From Berkiella sp964496435 (GTDB lineage Bacteria > Pseudomonadota > Gammaproteobacteria > Berkiellales > Berkiellaceae): 64,000 bases of DNA. The translations under genes were made by a program, and so were the position numbers. The stretch covers positions 1-64,000 of the forward strand of contig CAZBZP010000018.1 of NCBI GenBank assembly GCA_964496435.1, given 5' to 3'. The notes under the pieces were generated by a model, which made no database searches, was not told the DNA's origin, and was given only the letters and a program-made list of their open reading frames with translations. Positions 17,835-26,814 of the stretch are shown piece by piece. Each line of letters begins with the position of its first letter. Position 1 is the first letter of the stretch.

Positions 17835-19916
17835 ATGGCTGTCAGTGAAACATTATTAATTGAAATTGGAACCGAAGAACTTCCTCCTAAAAATTTAGAT
17901 AAATTGGCAAAACATTTTGCCCATTCTATCACCCATGCTTTTAGCGAGCAGGGAATTACCTTTGGTAAGGCCGAACATTATGTAACGCCAAGAAGACTTG
18001 CCGCCAGAGTATTTGATGTGCCTGCATTGCAGGAAAGCCGTCTTGTGCAAAAACGAGGTCCAGCCCTTGCCAGCGCTTTTGATGCCAAAGGCAATCCAAC
18101 AAAAGCTGCCATGGGTTTTGCTAAGGGCTGCAAAGTGGAAGTGAGTGATTTAAAAACGCTCGAAACAACGGAAGGTGCTTGGCTGGTTTATGAATATGAA
18201 GAGCCCGGTAAAAATTTAATCGATGTTTTGCCTGCCATCATCGAGAATGCGCTGAATCAGCTTCCTATTCCTAAACGCATGCGTTGGGGTGCGACATCGA
18301 CTGAATTTGTCAGACCTATTCATTGGTTGCTGGTTTTGCATGGTAAAAACCCTTTACCTATCGAGCTCTTTAATTTAAAAGCCGGCAATACAACCTTTGG
18401 GCATCGTTTTCATTTTCCCCAGGCCATTACCTTATCCAATGCTGATGACTATGTTAACACCTTAAAAGAAGCCAAAGTTATAGCAAATCATAATGAACGC
18501 CAGGAAATGATTCAGCGTGCTATTGAAATGATTGGCGCAAAATTTAACGGTAAAACCATTATTGAAGATGAACTGCTTGATCAAGTCACCGGTCTTGTTG
18601 AATGGCCTGTGCCACTTTATGCGCAGTTTGATAAAGCCTTTTTAGATGTGCCGCAAGAAGCGTTGATTTCTTCGATGCAAAATCATCAAAAATGTTTTGC
18701 TATTAATGATGAGAACGGCAAATTACTCCCAATATTTATTCTGGTGAGCAACACACAAGCAGATCCTGTTGATAATATCATTCAAGGTAATGAACGGGTG
18801 ATGCATGCCCGTTTAAGCGATGCTAAATTCTTCTATGATCAAGACAGAAAAACCCCTCTACATGCGCGCCTAGAGGGCTTAAAAAACATGATTTTCCAAA
18901 AGCAATTAGGCACGCTTTACGATAAAAGCCAGCGTATAGCCAAATTAGCCAATATCATTGCTAAACAAATCAATGCACCAAGCCATATCAGTGAACGTGC
19001 GGGCAAGATGTGTAAAGCAGACTTGTTAACCGAAATGGTATTTGAGTTCCCAGAATTGCAAGGCATCATGGGATGTTATTATGCGTTGCATGATGGAGAG
19101 CCCGCAGAAGTAGCGCAGGCTATTCGTGAAAGCTACTATCCACGATTTGCTAAAGATATTTTACCAGCATCACCAGTTGGCATCACCTTGGCTTTAGCAG
19201 ATAGATTAGATACTTTAATCGGTATTTTTGGTATTGGCCAAACCCCCACGGGGGATAAAGATCCCTTCGGATTGCGCCGGGCAGCTTTAGGCGTGCTACG
19301 TATTCTTATCGAAAAGCAATTGAATCTAGACTTAGGCGAGCTTTGTGAGCTTGCAAGGCATGGTTATGGCAACCTGATTGATGAAGAAGTTGTGCCACAA
19401 ATGGTTGCATTTTGCTTTGAACGATTTAAATCCTGGTATTTAGAGCAAGGTATCGCCATTCAAACGATTGAATCTGTTATGGCAACACACCCTTCACAAC
19501 CTTATGATGCAAGCTTGCGCGTTTTAGCGGTTGGACATTTTCAAACACTTAAAGAGGCGCAAAATTTGGCCGCAGCCAATAAGCGCGTGCGTAATATTTT
19601 ACAAAAAAATGCCATCACTTTTAACATGCAACGTTTGCCTTTAATTGATACTAACTTGCTAAAAGAAGCGCCTGAAAGAGCGCTTTATGAAGCCATCAAT
19701 AATTTAAAAGCGCAAACAACGCCTTTGATACAACAAGCAAAATATCAAGAAGCGCTGAGTTTATTAGCATCTTTGCAAGAAAGTGTTGACAAGTTTTTTG
19801 ATGATGTCATGGTGATGACAGAAGATGAAGCTTTAAGATCTAATAGGATCCACTTGCTTTGCCATCTTTATGCACTGTTTTTACAAATTGCTGATATTTC
19901 TAAACTGGTATTATGA
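17835..19916 (+). CDS. glyS: Glycyl-tRNA synthetase beta subunit
   Basis: tRNA-binding subunit that completes GlyRS. It has 693 residues (E. coli 689) and starts with the hallmark LLIEIGTEELPPKNL, followed by PRRLAARV, RMRWG, PIHWLLVLHG and a C-terminal anticodon-binding helical domain. It begins 7 bp after glyQ and overlaps gmhB by 4 bp, so the operon is tight. No irregularities seen. Confidence 0.98.
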   Translation: MAVSETLLIEIGTEELPPKNLDKLAKHFAHSITHAFSEQGITFGKAEHYVTPRRLAARVFDVPALQESRLVQKRGPALASAFDAKGNPTKAAMGFAKGCKVEVSDLKTLETTEGAWLVYEYEEPGKNLIDVLPAIIENALNQLPIPKRMRWGATSTEFVRPIHWLLVLHGKNPLPIELFNLKAGNTTFGHRFHFPQAITLSNADDYVNTLKEAKVIANHNERQEMIQRAIEMIGAKFNGKTIIEDELLDQVTGLVEWPVPLYAQFDKAFLDVPQEALISSMQNHQKCFAINDENGKLLPIFILVSNTQADPVDNIIQGNERVMHARLSDAKFFYDQDRKTPLHARLEGLKNMIFQKQLGTLYDKSQRIAKLANIIAKQINAPSHISERAGKMCKADLLTEMVFEFPELQGIMGCYYALHDGEPAEVAQAIRESYYPRFAKDILPASPVGITLALADRLDTLIGIFGIGQTPTGDKDPFGLRRAALGVLRILIEKQLNLDLGELCELARHGYGNLIDEEVVPQMVAFCFERFKSWYLEQGIAIQTIESVMATHPSQPYDASLRVLAVGHFQTLKEAQNLAAANKRVRNILQKNAITFNMQRLPLIDTNLLKEAPERALYEAINNLKAQTTPLIQQAKYQEALSLLASLQESVDKFFDDVMVMTEDEALRSNRIHLLCHLYALFLQIADISKLVL

Positions 19917-20455
19917 AGCTCATTATTCTAGACAGGGATGGGGTTATCAATCAGGATTCAGATGATTATATTAAATCACCAGCAGAATGGATCCCTATTC
20001 CTGGCAGTTTAGAAGCCATTGCGCTTTTAAATCAACATGGTTATACCGTAAGCGTTGCAACCAATCAATCTGGTATCGCACGTAAAATGTATAGCATTGA
20101 GATTTTAAATCAAATTCATCAAAAAATGCATGACGCGCTTGCAGCTAAAAACGCTAAAATTGACAGTGTTTTTTATTGCCCACACGGGCCTGATGATAGC
20201 TGTGACTGCCGCAAACCAAAGCCTGGTCTTTTAAAGCAAATAGCCGAGCATTATCACTGTGATTTAAATAAAGTTTATGTTGTCGGCGATAGCTTTCGCG
20301 ACTTAGAAGCAGCTCTCTTAGTAAAGGCTACACCGGTGCTTGTGAAAACAGGTAAAGGTGAAAGAACGATTGCTAAACACGCTGAAGATATCAAGGATAT
20401 TGAAACCCACCCCGATTTGTTTGCTTTTGTTGAAAGGCTGTTAATGCATGTTTAA
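19913..20455 (+). CDS. gmhB: D-glycero-beta-D-manno-heptose-1,7-bisphosphate 7-phosphatase
   Basis: HAD-family phosphatase of ADP-heptose synthesis for lipopolysaccharide core. The catalytic DxD motif is LDRDGVINQDSDDY at residues 5-18. The zinc-binding loop CPHGPDDSCDCRKPKPG characterises GmhB and separates it from histidinol phosphatases by context. VVGDSFRDLEAA is motif IV. The 180 residues agree with the family (E. coli 191). It overlaps glyS by 4 bp and plsC by 8 bp. Presence of GmhB suggests a heptose-containing LPS core. Confidence 0.94.
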   Translation: MKLIILDRDGVINQDSDDYIKSPAEWIPIPGSLEAIALLNQHGYTVSVATNQSGIARKMYSIEILNQIHQKMHDALAAKNAKIDSVFYCPHGPDDSCDCRKPKPGLLKQIAEHYHCDLNKVYVVGDSFRDLEAALLVKATPVLVKTGKGERTIAKHAEDIKDIETHPDLFAFVERLLMHV

Positions 20456-21173
20456 AAATCTATTATTGGCCTTTCGCTCGATTGTGCTTTTTGTTGGCCA
20501 AGCCATTGCCGCCATGATTATCTGTGTGATTGGCTTTTTCTTATTTCCCTTGCCTTATATTGTGCGTTATCGATTCATTACCCTGTGGTCACATTTTGTG
20601 ATCTGGTGGGCACGCATAGTCTGTGGTATTCGCTATGATATTCAAGGTTTAGAATTATTACCCCATGAAAATGCGATTGTCTTATGTAAGCATCAATCAG
20701 CGTGGGAAACGCTCTTTTTACAAACACTGCTAGGCCCACAAACCTGGGTGCTTAAAAAGCAATTATTAAAGATCCCTTTCTTTGGTTGGGGATTAGCCAT
20801 GATTGAACCTATTGCGATAGATAGAAGTAAATCCAGCTCTATTAAACAGCTCCTTGAACAAGGCAAAAGACGTTTACAGCAAGGTCGTTGGGTTATTATT
20901 TTCCCAGAAGGTTCGCGTGTTGCTGTAGGTGAAAATGGTAAATTTTCACGAAGTGGGGCCGTGTTGGCCAAAGAAACGGGCTATAAAGTTGTACCCATTG
21001 CACATAATGCCGGTGTCTGTTGGCCCAGAAATGCCTTTATCAAAAAGCCTGGCACCATCAGCTTTGTTATCGGGCCAGCCCTTGATCCTGCTAATCTCAA
21101 TGCAGATGAAATCAAAGAAAAAGCACAATCGTGGATTGAGTCCACAATGGAAGATTTGCCGCAAGAATTTTAA
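20448..21173 (+). CDS. plsC: 1-acyl-sn-glycerol-3-phosphate acyltransferase
   Basis: Makes phosphatidic acid from lysophosphatidic acid at the inner membrane. Two N-terminal hydrophobic segments (about residues 1-45) precede the acyltransferase domain. Motif I reads KHQSAWET, an H-x4-E form; this variant is typical of the gammaproteobacterial subgroup linked to gmhB and gyrB. Motif III is IIFPEGSR. It has 241 residues, is the last gene of the glyQS operon, and converges on gyrB. Confidence 0.93.
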   Translation: MFKNLLLAFRSIVLFVGQAIAAMIICVIGFFLFPLPYIVRYRFITLWSHFVIWWARIVCGIRYDIQGLELLPHENAIVLCKHQSAWETLFLQTLLGPQTWVLKKQLLKIPFFGWGLAMIEPIAIDRSKSSSIKQLLEQGKRRLQQGRWVIIFPEGSRVAVGENGKFSRSGAVLAKETGYKVVPIAHNAGVCWPRNAFIKKPGTISFVIGPALDPANLNADEIKEKAQSWIESTMEDLPQEF

Positions 21174-21300
21174 TTCATTTTATATGCGAGACACCGCGGG
21201 ACATATGGTGAAACAACTTTATTTTATGGCTCTGCCATAAAAAAAGTGTTTCCCCACATGCCATTCAAATTCCCGGGTATTTAAGACAAGCTGAAAAGAA

Positions 21301-23727
21301 TTAAATATCTAGGTTTTCTACATGTAACGCATTGGCTTCAATAAATTCACGTCGTGGCTCAACTTGATCGCCCATCAGTGTCGTAAAGATTTGATCAGCT
21401 TCAACCGCATCTTCAATACGCACTTGGAGTAAGCGGCGTGTTAAGGGATCCATAGTTGTTGACCACAATTGATCAGCGTTCATTTCACCCAAACCTTTAT
21501 AGCGTGAAATCTGTTGGCCTTTTTTCGCTTCATTCATTAGCCACTCCAGCACTTCTTTAAAGCTGAGTGCAGCTACCTTTTTATCACCGCGCTCGATATA
21601 AGCACCAGGCTCTAGCAATTGTGCTAATTCTGCGCCAACTTGCATCAAGAAGGTATATTCAGAAGAGTGGAAAAAGTCCGCTGTAAAATGAGACGTATGG
21701 GCAATACCATATGTGCTTACTTTGGCAACTGGAACAAAATGATCATCTGAACTTTCAATGGATAATTGGCAATGTTGATCATCAATGTTAGCTTTCTTGA
21801 GCTCTGCTTTTAAAGCATCCAGCCATTGCTGAACCGCTTTTTGATCTTTGAGCTGCGCTTCCTTCAATGAGGGCACATTTAACATTGCCTCTAACACGGG
21901 GACCGGGAAGCGTTTTGATAAGCGCCGAATCATACCTTGGGCTTTATTAAAGCGAGCGACCAATTGCTCCAAAGCCAAACCTTGGATAGCAGGCGCTTGT
22001 GGGTTTACGTGTAATTTTGCTTCATCAAGCGCAATGTGCGTCAGATAGTGCTGCAGAGCATCTTCATCTTTCACATAATTCTCTTGTTTACCACGTTTTA
22101 CTCTGAACAAAGGTGGCTGAGCAATATAAATGTGGCCACGCTCTAAAAGTTCAGGCATTTGGCGATAGAAAAAGGTTAATAACAATGTTCTAATGTGTGA
22201 ACCGTCGACGTCAGCGTCAGTCATGATAATAATGTGATGGTAACGCAACTTATCGGGGTTATATTCTTCTCGACCAATACCACAACCTAAAGCAGTAATA
22301 AGTGTACCCACCTCTTGGGAGGATAACATTTTATCAAAACGTGCTTTTTCCACGTTCAAGATTTTACCCTTTAAAGGCAATATCGCTTGAGTACGTCTGT
22401 CACGCCCCTGCTTTGCAGAACCGCCCGCGGAGTCACCCTCTACTAAGTACAATTCAGAAAGTGCTGGATCTCTCTCCTGACAGTCTGCTAACTTCCCTGG
22501 AAGGCCTGCAATATCAAGCGCGCCTTTTCTGCGGGTCATTTCTCGTGCTTTACGTGCAGCTTCTCTGGCTCTTGCCGCTTCAATCATTTTGTTTGTAATA
22601 GCTTTGGCTTCAGCAGGCTTTTCTAATAAGAAGGCATTAAAAGCATCACTGAAGGTCGATTCAACCACCGCCTTCACTTCTGAGGACACCAATTTATCTT
22701 TGGTTTGTGATGAGAACTTTGGATCTGGCAGTTTCACTGACAAGACGGCTGTTAAACCTTCTCTGGCATCATCCCCTGTGGTTGCTACTTTGGATTTCTT
22801 TAGCACGCCTTCATTTTCTAAGTATTGATTCAAGGTTCTGGTCATTGCACTTCTAAAGCCGGATAAGTGCGTACCACCATCACGCTGTGGAATGTTGTTG
22901 GTAAAGCAGAAAATGTTCTCTGCGTAGGTGTCATTCCATTGCAAGGCCACTTCAACGGTCATGTTGTCCTTTTCTTTGCTAAAGAAAAAGACCGAAGGAT
23001 GGACAGGTGTTTTGTTTTTATTTAAGTAATCTACGAAAGCTTTAATACCACCCTCGTAACAGAACTCATCATTTTTACCCTTGCCCTCTTCAGAAAGACG
23101 CTCATCAACCAAGTGAATTTTAACGCCTGAGTTTAAGAAGGAAAGCTCGCGTAAACGTCTGGCCAAGACATCATAATCAAATTCAATATTGCTAAAGGTC
23201 TCAGCGCTTGCCTTAAACCAGATTTCTGTTCCCGTGGCATCGGTATTACCAACGACTTTCAAAGCTTCAACAGGTTCACCATTATGAAATTCAAGAAAAT
23301 GCTTTTTGCCTTCTCGACAAATGGTCAGACGCAAGCATTCTGAAAGCGCATTCACGACAGAAACACCCACGCCATGCAAGCCGCCAGATACCTTATAGGA
23401 GTTATCATCAAACTTACCGCCGGCATGTAATACCGTCATAATTACTTCAGCGGCAGAACGCCCTTCTTCAGCGTGGATGTCCACAGGAATTCCACGACCA
23501 TTATCTTTTACAGAAATAGATTCATCTGGGTGAATCGTCACGGTAATCAGGGAGCAATAACCGGCTAAGGCCTCATCGATTGAATTATCGACGACTTCAA
23601 ACACCATGTGATGTAAACCTGTGCCATCGTCGGTATCACCGATATACATACCAGGACGCTTTCTAACAGCGTCTAAGCCCTTTAAAACTTTAATATTGGA
23701 TGAATCGTAAGTCATCTCTGATGTCAT
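21301..23727 (-). CDS. gyrB: DNA gyrase subunit B
   Basis: ATPase subunit of gyrase. It has 808 residues (E. coli 804). The GHKL ATPase domain contains GRGIPVDIH and GGLHGVGVSVVNALS. The Toprim domain contains YLVEGDSAGGSAKQGRDR and MTDADVDGSHIRTLLL. The gammaproteobacterial insert of about 170 residues follows AQPPLFRVKRG, before GQQISRYKGLGEMN. GGAG lies 8 bp before ATG 23727; a shorter start at 23715 is possible. It is the last gene of the dnaA-dnaN-recF-gyrB series but is separated from recF by an unusual 780-bp gap containing a parS site. Confidence 0.98.
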   Translation of the reverse strand: MTSEMTYDSSNIKVLKGLDAVRKRPGMYIGDTDDGTGLHHMVFEVVDNSIDEALAGYCSLITVTIHPDESISVKDNGRGIPVDIHAEEGRSAAEVIMTVLHAGGKFDDNSYKVSGGLHGVGVSVVNALSECLRLTICREGKKHFLEFHNGEPVEALKVVGNTDATGTEIWFKASAETFSNIEFDYDVLARRLRELSFLNSGVKIHLVDERLSEEGKGKNDEFCYEGGIKAFVDYLNKNKTPVHPSVFFFSKEKDNMTVEVALQWNDTYAENIFCFTNNIPQRDGGTHLSGFRSAMTRTLNQYLENEGVLKKSKVATTGDDAREGLTAVLSVKLPDPKFSSQTKDKLVSSEVKAVVESTFSDAFNAFLLEKPAEAKAITNKMIEAARAREAARKAREMTRRKGALDIAGLPGKLADCQERDPALSELYLVEGDSAGGSAKQGRDRRTQAILPLKGKILNVEKARFDKMLSSQEVGTLITALGCGIGREEYNPDKLRYHHIIIMTDADVDGSHIRTLLLTFFYRQMPELLERGHIYIAQPPLFRVKRGKQENYVKDEDALQHYLTHIALDEAKLHVNPQAPAIQGLALEQLVARFNKAQGMIRRLSKRFPVPVLEAMLNVPSLKEAQLKDQKAVQQWLDALKAELKKANIDDQHCQLSIESSDDHFVPVAKVSTYGIAHTSHFTADFFHSSEYTFLMQVGAELAQLLEPGAYIERGDKKVAALSFKEVLEWLMNEAKKGQQISRYKGLGEMNADQLWSTTMDPLTRRLLQVRIEDAVEADQIFTTLMGDQVEPRREFIEANALHVENLDI

Positions 23728-23768
23728 TCGCTACTCCGTGTACGATTAGTGCGTACTTGCTTGCAAGA

Positions 23769-23784
23769 GGTTCCACGTGGAACA
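23769..23784. promoter_or_regulatory. parS centromere site 1 (upstream of gyrB)
   Basis: The 16-mer GGTTCCACGTGGAACA has a perfect 14-bp palindrome core GTTCCACGTGGAAC. Its complement, TGTTCCACGTGGAACC, equals the parS form known from Pseudomonas. ParB is encoded at 36663-37583. A second palindrome, CCCTTTAAAGGG, lies about 7 bp to its right. Confidence 0.93.
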
Positions 23785-24048
23785 TTTTGGCCCTTTAAAG
23801 GGGCTTACTTGAAGCGTTAAAAGGTTATCTAAAGACTTCGTTTGTAATGGCAATATTCTATCATATTCAGCCGTTTAGCTCTTCTTTTTTCGTGGTTTTT
23901 TTGCTAAAAACGACCGTTTTCTATGCGTTTTATTTGTAATTTGAAACTTAGATAACAAAATAGGTTTTTTAGCTATTAGTCTCTTGATTTGATCTGACAT
24001 TAGAAACGTTGGCCAAAGAGCAACGCGAACAAACCCTCTGCCATTGGA

Positions 24049-24199
24049 GCGCCCACTTTTGATCTCAAAGGGAGAATTATGTCGCAGGGCGACTTAAATC
24101 GCATTTTACTTGTTTATGTTGCTAGCCATTGACCTAATGGGGTGATTTTTACCCTCTTTGTTATCAAAGGAGATCAACTGCTTGCAGGCGGGGAGTTCA
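24049..24199. repeat. Decayed repeat module, copy A
   Basis: Begins AGCGCCCAC, then AAAGGGAGAATTATGTCGC followed by AGG and GCGAC (a short hairpin), and ends at TTTGTTATCAAAGG...CTGCTTGCAGGCGGGG. Copy B, about 270 bp downstream, has the same blocks in the same order with many substitutions. Confidence 0.55.
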
Positions 24200-24312
24200 A
24201 AGGAAGGCATACTTGTGTCTTCGCTCAGAAGCCATGTAGGACAAGCCACTTTATTCGCCCTATAAGCACTAACGCCCCCATTTCTAAAGAGATAACACTC
24301 TGTGCTGCTTTA

Positions 24313-24473
24313 AGCGACCACATCTTCTGGATAATAAAGGGGAATTATTGTCGCTACGCGACCTTAATGTCTTTTGCATCATGGAGGACAGCTTGAAGGG
24401 TCTCGCCAGATTGAGAATCTTATTGCCCCCCCTTTGTTATCAAAGGGGGGCGACAGCTTGCTGATGGGGGGTT
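24313..24473. repeat. Decayed repeat module, copy B
   Basis: Blocks matching copy A: AGCGACCAC, AAAGGGGAATTATTGTCGC-TAC-GCGAC, then CCCCCCTTTG-TTAT-CAAAGGGGGG followed by CGACAGCTTGCTGATGGGGGG. The last hairpin (about 24426-24450) has a perfect 10-bp G/C-rich stem and is the strongest secondary structure in the gap. It lies about 60 bp beyond the recF stop, so it could also end recF transcripts. Confidence 0.55.
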
Positions 24474-24510
24474 TTCGTGTAGGCTGGCAGAGGCGCTTGG
24501 AGGAATCCTC

Positions 24511-25632
24511 CTAGGCAGGCGACTCAATAGAGGCCAAGAGCCCAGTAAATCCGGGGGTTCTGGTGATGCTCCCTTGTTCCACGTGGAACATTTCTCCCTC
24601 AAATTGCTGGCACAATAGCTGCCATGGTGTCTCCTCTATCCCTGTCAGGAAGAGTTGATGGCCATTTTGGGCAAGATGGGTAACCAATCGTTGGCGATTA
24701 TGACTATCAAGCTCGGACGCCAAGTCATCGATGAGAAATAAACATCGTTTAGCTGTGCTGGCATGAAGTTGTTGGGCTTGAGCAAGGTGTAAAGCCGCTA
24801 TCAACAGCTTTTGCTGACCACGAGAAAGCACTTGATGGGCATCAAAGCCGCCTAAGCTAACGGCCAGCTCGGCGCGATGCGGCCCCACGCTTGTATAGCC
24901 GAAACGCTGATCTTGAGCCAAAGCGATGCCTAAAGCCTCTTCTAGAGAACGCTCCTCATGCCATCCCTGCTCATAGCTAAATTGAATATCATGATCAGGC
25001 AGCAGAAATTCACGTGCTTTTCGCAAAAAAGGCAGCAAACCAACCAAGTATTGCTTACGTAAATAGGTGATTTTCTCCCCCACTTCAACAAGCTCTATCT
25101 CCCAAGCAAGGAGTGATTTCCACTTCGGCAACTGCTTAAGCGCGGCATTACGCTGCTTGATCAGGCGTTGATAGCGCTGACAGAGCTCAGTAAATGAATG
25201 TTCCACGTGGAACACACCCCAATCTAAGAAGCGTCGTCGCTCTTCTGGCCCCTCTACCAATAACTTAAACGTTTCCGGCGTTATCAATTGCAGTGGTAAT
25301 TGGGTTGCAAAACGGGACAATTTGTCACAAACCTCGCCTTGGAGCTTACATTTTACGTCTCCTTGGCGTGTTTTCTCTATTCCCATGCTTGTCTTCATGC
25401 CATCACAGAACATTTCACCAAAGCACGCCAATTGGTTTTGCTGATGGTTAATAATGCTTTGGCTCTGCCTTGAACGAAAAGATCGCCCCAATGCCAGCAA
25501 ATGAATGGCTTCCAATAAACTGGTTTTGCCTGATCCATTTTTTCCAATGAAAAGATTGAACTGAGGGTGTAAGGAAAGCGCTATCTCGTTGAGATTGCGC
25601 ACCTGATGAATATGAAGGCGAGATAAATACAC
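24511..25632 (-). CDS. recF: DNA replication and repair protein RecF
   Basis: ABC/SMC-like ATPase that helps load RecA at single-strand gaps. It has 373 residues (E. coli 357). Walker A is FIGKNGSGKTSLLEA, the signature region is LSRGQQKLLIAALHLAQAQ, and Walker B is CLFLIDDLASELD. Two parS sites lie within the coding sequence, each coding FHVE: one in DWGVFHVEHS (residue about 142), one in EMFHVEQ near the C-terminus. It belongs to the dnaA-dnaN-recF series, 59 bp after dnaN. The C-terminus is slightly longer than usual and ends at the edge of the repeat-rich gap. Confidence 0.96.
   Translation of the reverse strand: MYLSRLHIHQVRNLNEIALSLHPQFNLFIGKNGSGKTSLLEAIHLLALGRSFRSRQSQSIINHQQNQLACFGEMFCDGMKTSMGIEKTRQGDVKCKLQGEVCDKLSRFATQLPLQLITPETFKLLVEGPEERRRFLDWGVFHVEHSFTELCQRYQRLIKQRNAALKQLPKWKSLLAWEIELVEVGEKITYLRKQYLVGLLPFLRKAREFLLPDHDIQFSYEQGWHEERSLEEALGIALAQDQRFGYTSVGPHRAELAVSLGGFDAHQVLSRGQQKLLIAALHLAQAQQLHASTAKRCLFLIDDLASELDSHNRQRLVTHLAQNGHQLFLTGIEETPWQLLCQQFEGEMFHVEQGSITRTPGFTGLLASIESPA
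24575..24590. promoter_or_regulatory. parS centromere site 2 (inside recF, 3' end)
   Basis: TGTTCCACGTGGAACA is a perfect 16-bp palindrome identical to site 3. In the recF frame it supplies Phe-His-Val-Glu. It lies about 800 bp from site 1 and 620 bp from site 3. Confidence 0.95.
25199..25214. promoter_or_regulatory. parS centromere site 3 (inside recF, middle)
   Basis: A perfect TGTTCCACGTGGAACA palindrome in the recF codons for Val-Phe-His-Val-Glu-His. The three parS sites span about 1.4 kb and lie 3-4.5 kb from the DnaA-box cluster, as expected for an origin-proximal ParB loading zone. Confidence 0.95.
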
Positions 25633-25691
25633 TTGATAGCACGTCCCGCTAGTGATGAATTAACTCATAGAATAACACCAAAACCTGCGCG

Positions 25692-26810
25692 CTATAACCT
25701 CATGGGCATAACGACATAGGCATGCTGCCCTGCTAGATTACCTTCGCCAATAGCGGCATCAAATAAAATAACATGATTGGGTGAAGTGAAAGCAACACGC
25801 ACCATGTCGGATTTGATGATATTGAGATATTCAACGAGGTAGCTCGCGTTTGCGCCAATTTCGATAGTGGGACCATCAAATGCAATTTCTACTTCGTCTT
25901 CCACTTCATCTTTATCTGGCGTGGTGGCAATAATGCGTAATAAATTGGGGGTAAATTGCAAACCAACACCACGATACTTATCCGTAAATAATACCGAAAC
26001 ACGTAGTAAGGCTTGCTTTAACAATTCCCGAGAGACTTCAAATTGATAAGGTGTCGTTTGTGGTAACACACGCTGAAAATCAGGAAATTTACCTTCGATT
26101 AACTTTGTTACAAAGCTAGTGTGCGTACTTACGGCGCGTAAATGGTTTTTACCAATCACCAAGCCAATTTCCTCATCCCCTTCCACAAACAGGCGTTGCA
26201 TTTCTAGCACTGCTTTGCGTGGGACAATGACTGAAAGCGGCTCAGAAACGGGGCTACGCAGCGCCAAGGCCATTGTGGCCAAGCGATGACCGTCTGTGGC
26301 CACCATACGAACCTCATTCTGCCAAAAGACCATCAGCACCCCATTGAGGTAATAGCGCACGTCCTGCTGCGCCATCGCAAAGCTAGTTACGTCTAATAGT
26401 TGACGCAGAACGCTTTGCTTGATGGAAAGCTCCACATCCCCAGGACTCTCTTCTACCTTAGGAAAGTTATCTGCAGGCAAAGATGCCATGGTAAAGCGGC
26501 TTCGACCCGAGCGAACCACCACTTTATTTTCAGCCATTTCAAATGAAATTAAGGCATTCTCAGGAAGCGCTTTACAGATATCAATCAGCTTTTTGCCTGG
26601 AATAGTAATAGCCCCTGGTTGTGCGTTATGTGCAAGCGGCACGCGCGCAATCATTTCAATTTCAAGATCCGTGCCGGTTAAAGACAGTAATTGGCTTTTT
26701 ACCACCACCAACACGTTAGATAAAATCGGCAACGTTTGTCGGCGCTCAAGCGCGCCTTGTACACGTTGTAAAGGTTTTAGCAAAGCTTCACGTTGAATGG
26801 TAAATTGCAT
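25692..26810 (-). CDS. dnaN: DNA polymerase III beta sliding clamp
   Basis: Ring-forming processivity factor. It has 372 residues (E. coli 366) in three repeated clamp domains. Recognisable stretches are MQFTIQREALLKPLQRVQGA at the start, the RPTLPILSNVL-like ERRQTLPILSNVLV, and the C-terminal YVVMPMRL that forms part of the protein-binding pocket. It starts 4 bp after dnaA and is followed by recF; standard order. Confidence 0.98.
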   Translation of the reverse strand: MQFTIQREALLKPLQRVQGALERRQTLPILSNVLVVVKSQLLSLTGTDLEIEMIARVPLAHNAQPGAITIPGKKLIDICKALPENALISFEMAENKVVVRSGRSRFTMASLPADNFPKVEESPGDVELSIKQSVLRQLLDVTSFAMAQQDVRYYLNGVLMVFWQNEVRMVATDGHRLATMALALRSPVSEPLSVIVPRKAVLEMQRLFVEGDEEIGLVIGKNHLRAVSTHTSFVTKLIEGKFPDFQRVLPQTTPYQFEVSRELLKQALLRVSVLFTDKYRGVGLQFTPNLLRIIATTPDKDEVEDEVEIAFDGPTIEIGANASYLVEYLNIIKSDMVRVAFTSPNHVILFDAAIGEGNLAGQHAYVVMPMRL

Positions 26811-26814
26811 GGGA

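Larger units (their letters stand above)
23785..24510. other. Gene-free gap between recF and gyrB with decayed repeats
   Basis: With parS 1, this makes about 780 bp without a credible gene; recF and gyrB are usually close neighbours. The stretch contains two divergent copies of a roughly 150-bp module (listed separately). Each copy joins a GTCGC-N3-GCGAC hairpin to a TTTGTTATCAAAG hairpin about 80 bp further on. Small open frames here (for example 24142-24396) run across the repeats and have no ribosome site or recognisable protein. It looks like degenerated repeat DNA, perhaps an old mobile insertion; a regulatory RNA is not excluded. Confidence 0.6.

Noticed and set aside
21223..21241. Palindrome TTTATGGC-TCT-GCCATAAA between plsC and gyrB considered as a terminator
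   Set aside because: The stem is perfect, but neither strand has a U-tract after it; at most a transcript-end hairpin between convergent genes.
24142..24396. 84-residue open frame in the recF-gyrB gap
   Set aside because: Crosses both repeat copies, has no ribosome site, no domain and no conservation signal visible.
24420..24602. 60-residue minus-strand open frame overlapping the recF 3' end
   Set aside because: Out of frame with recF and reads through the G/C hairpin and parS; explained by those elements.
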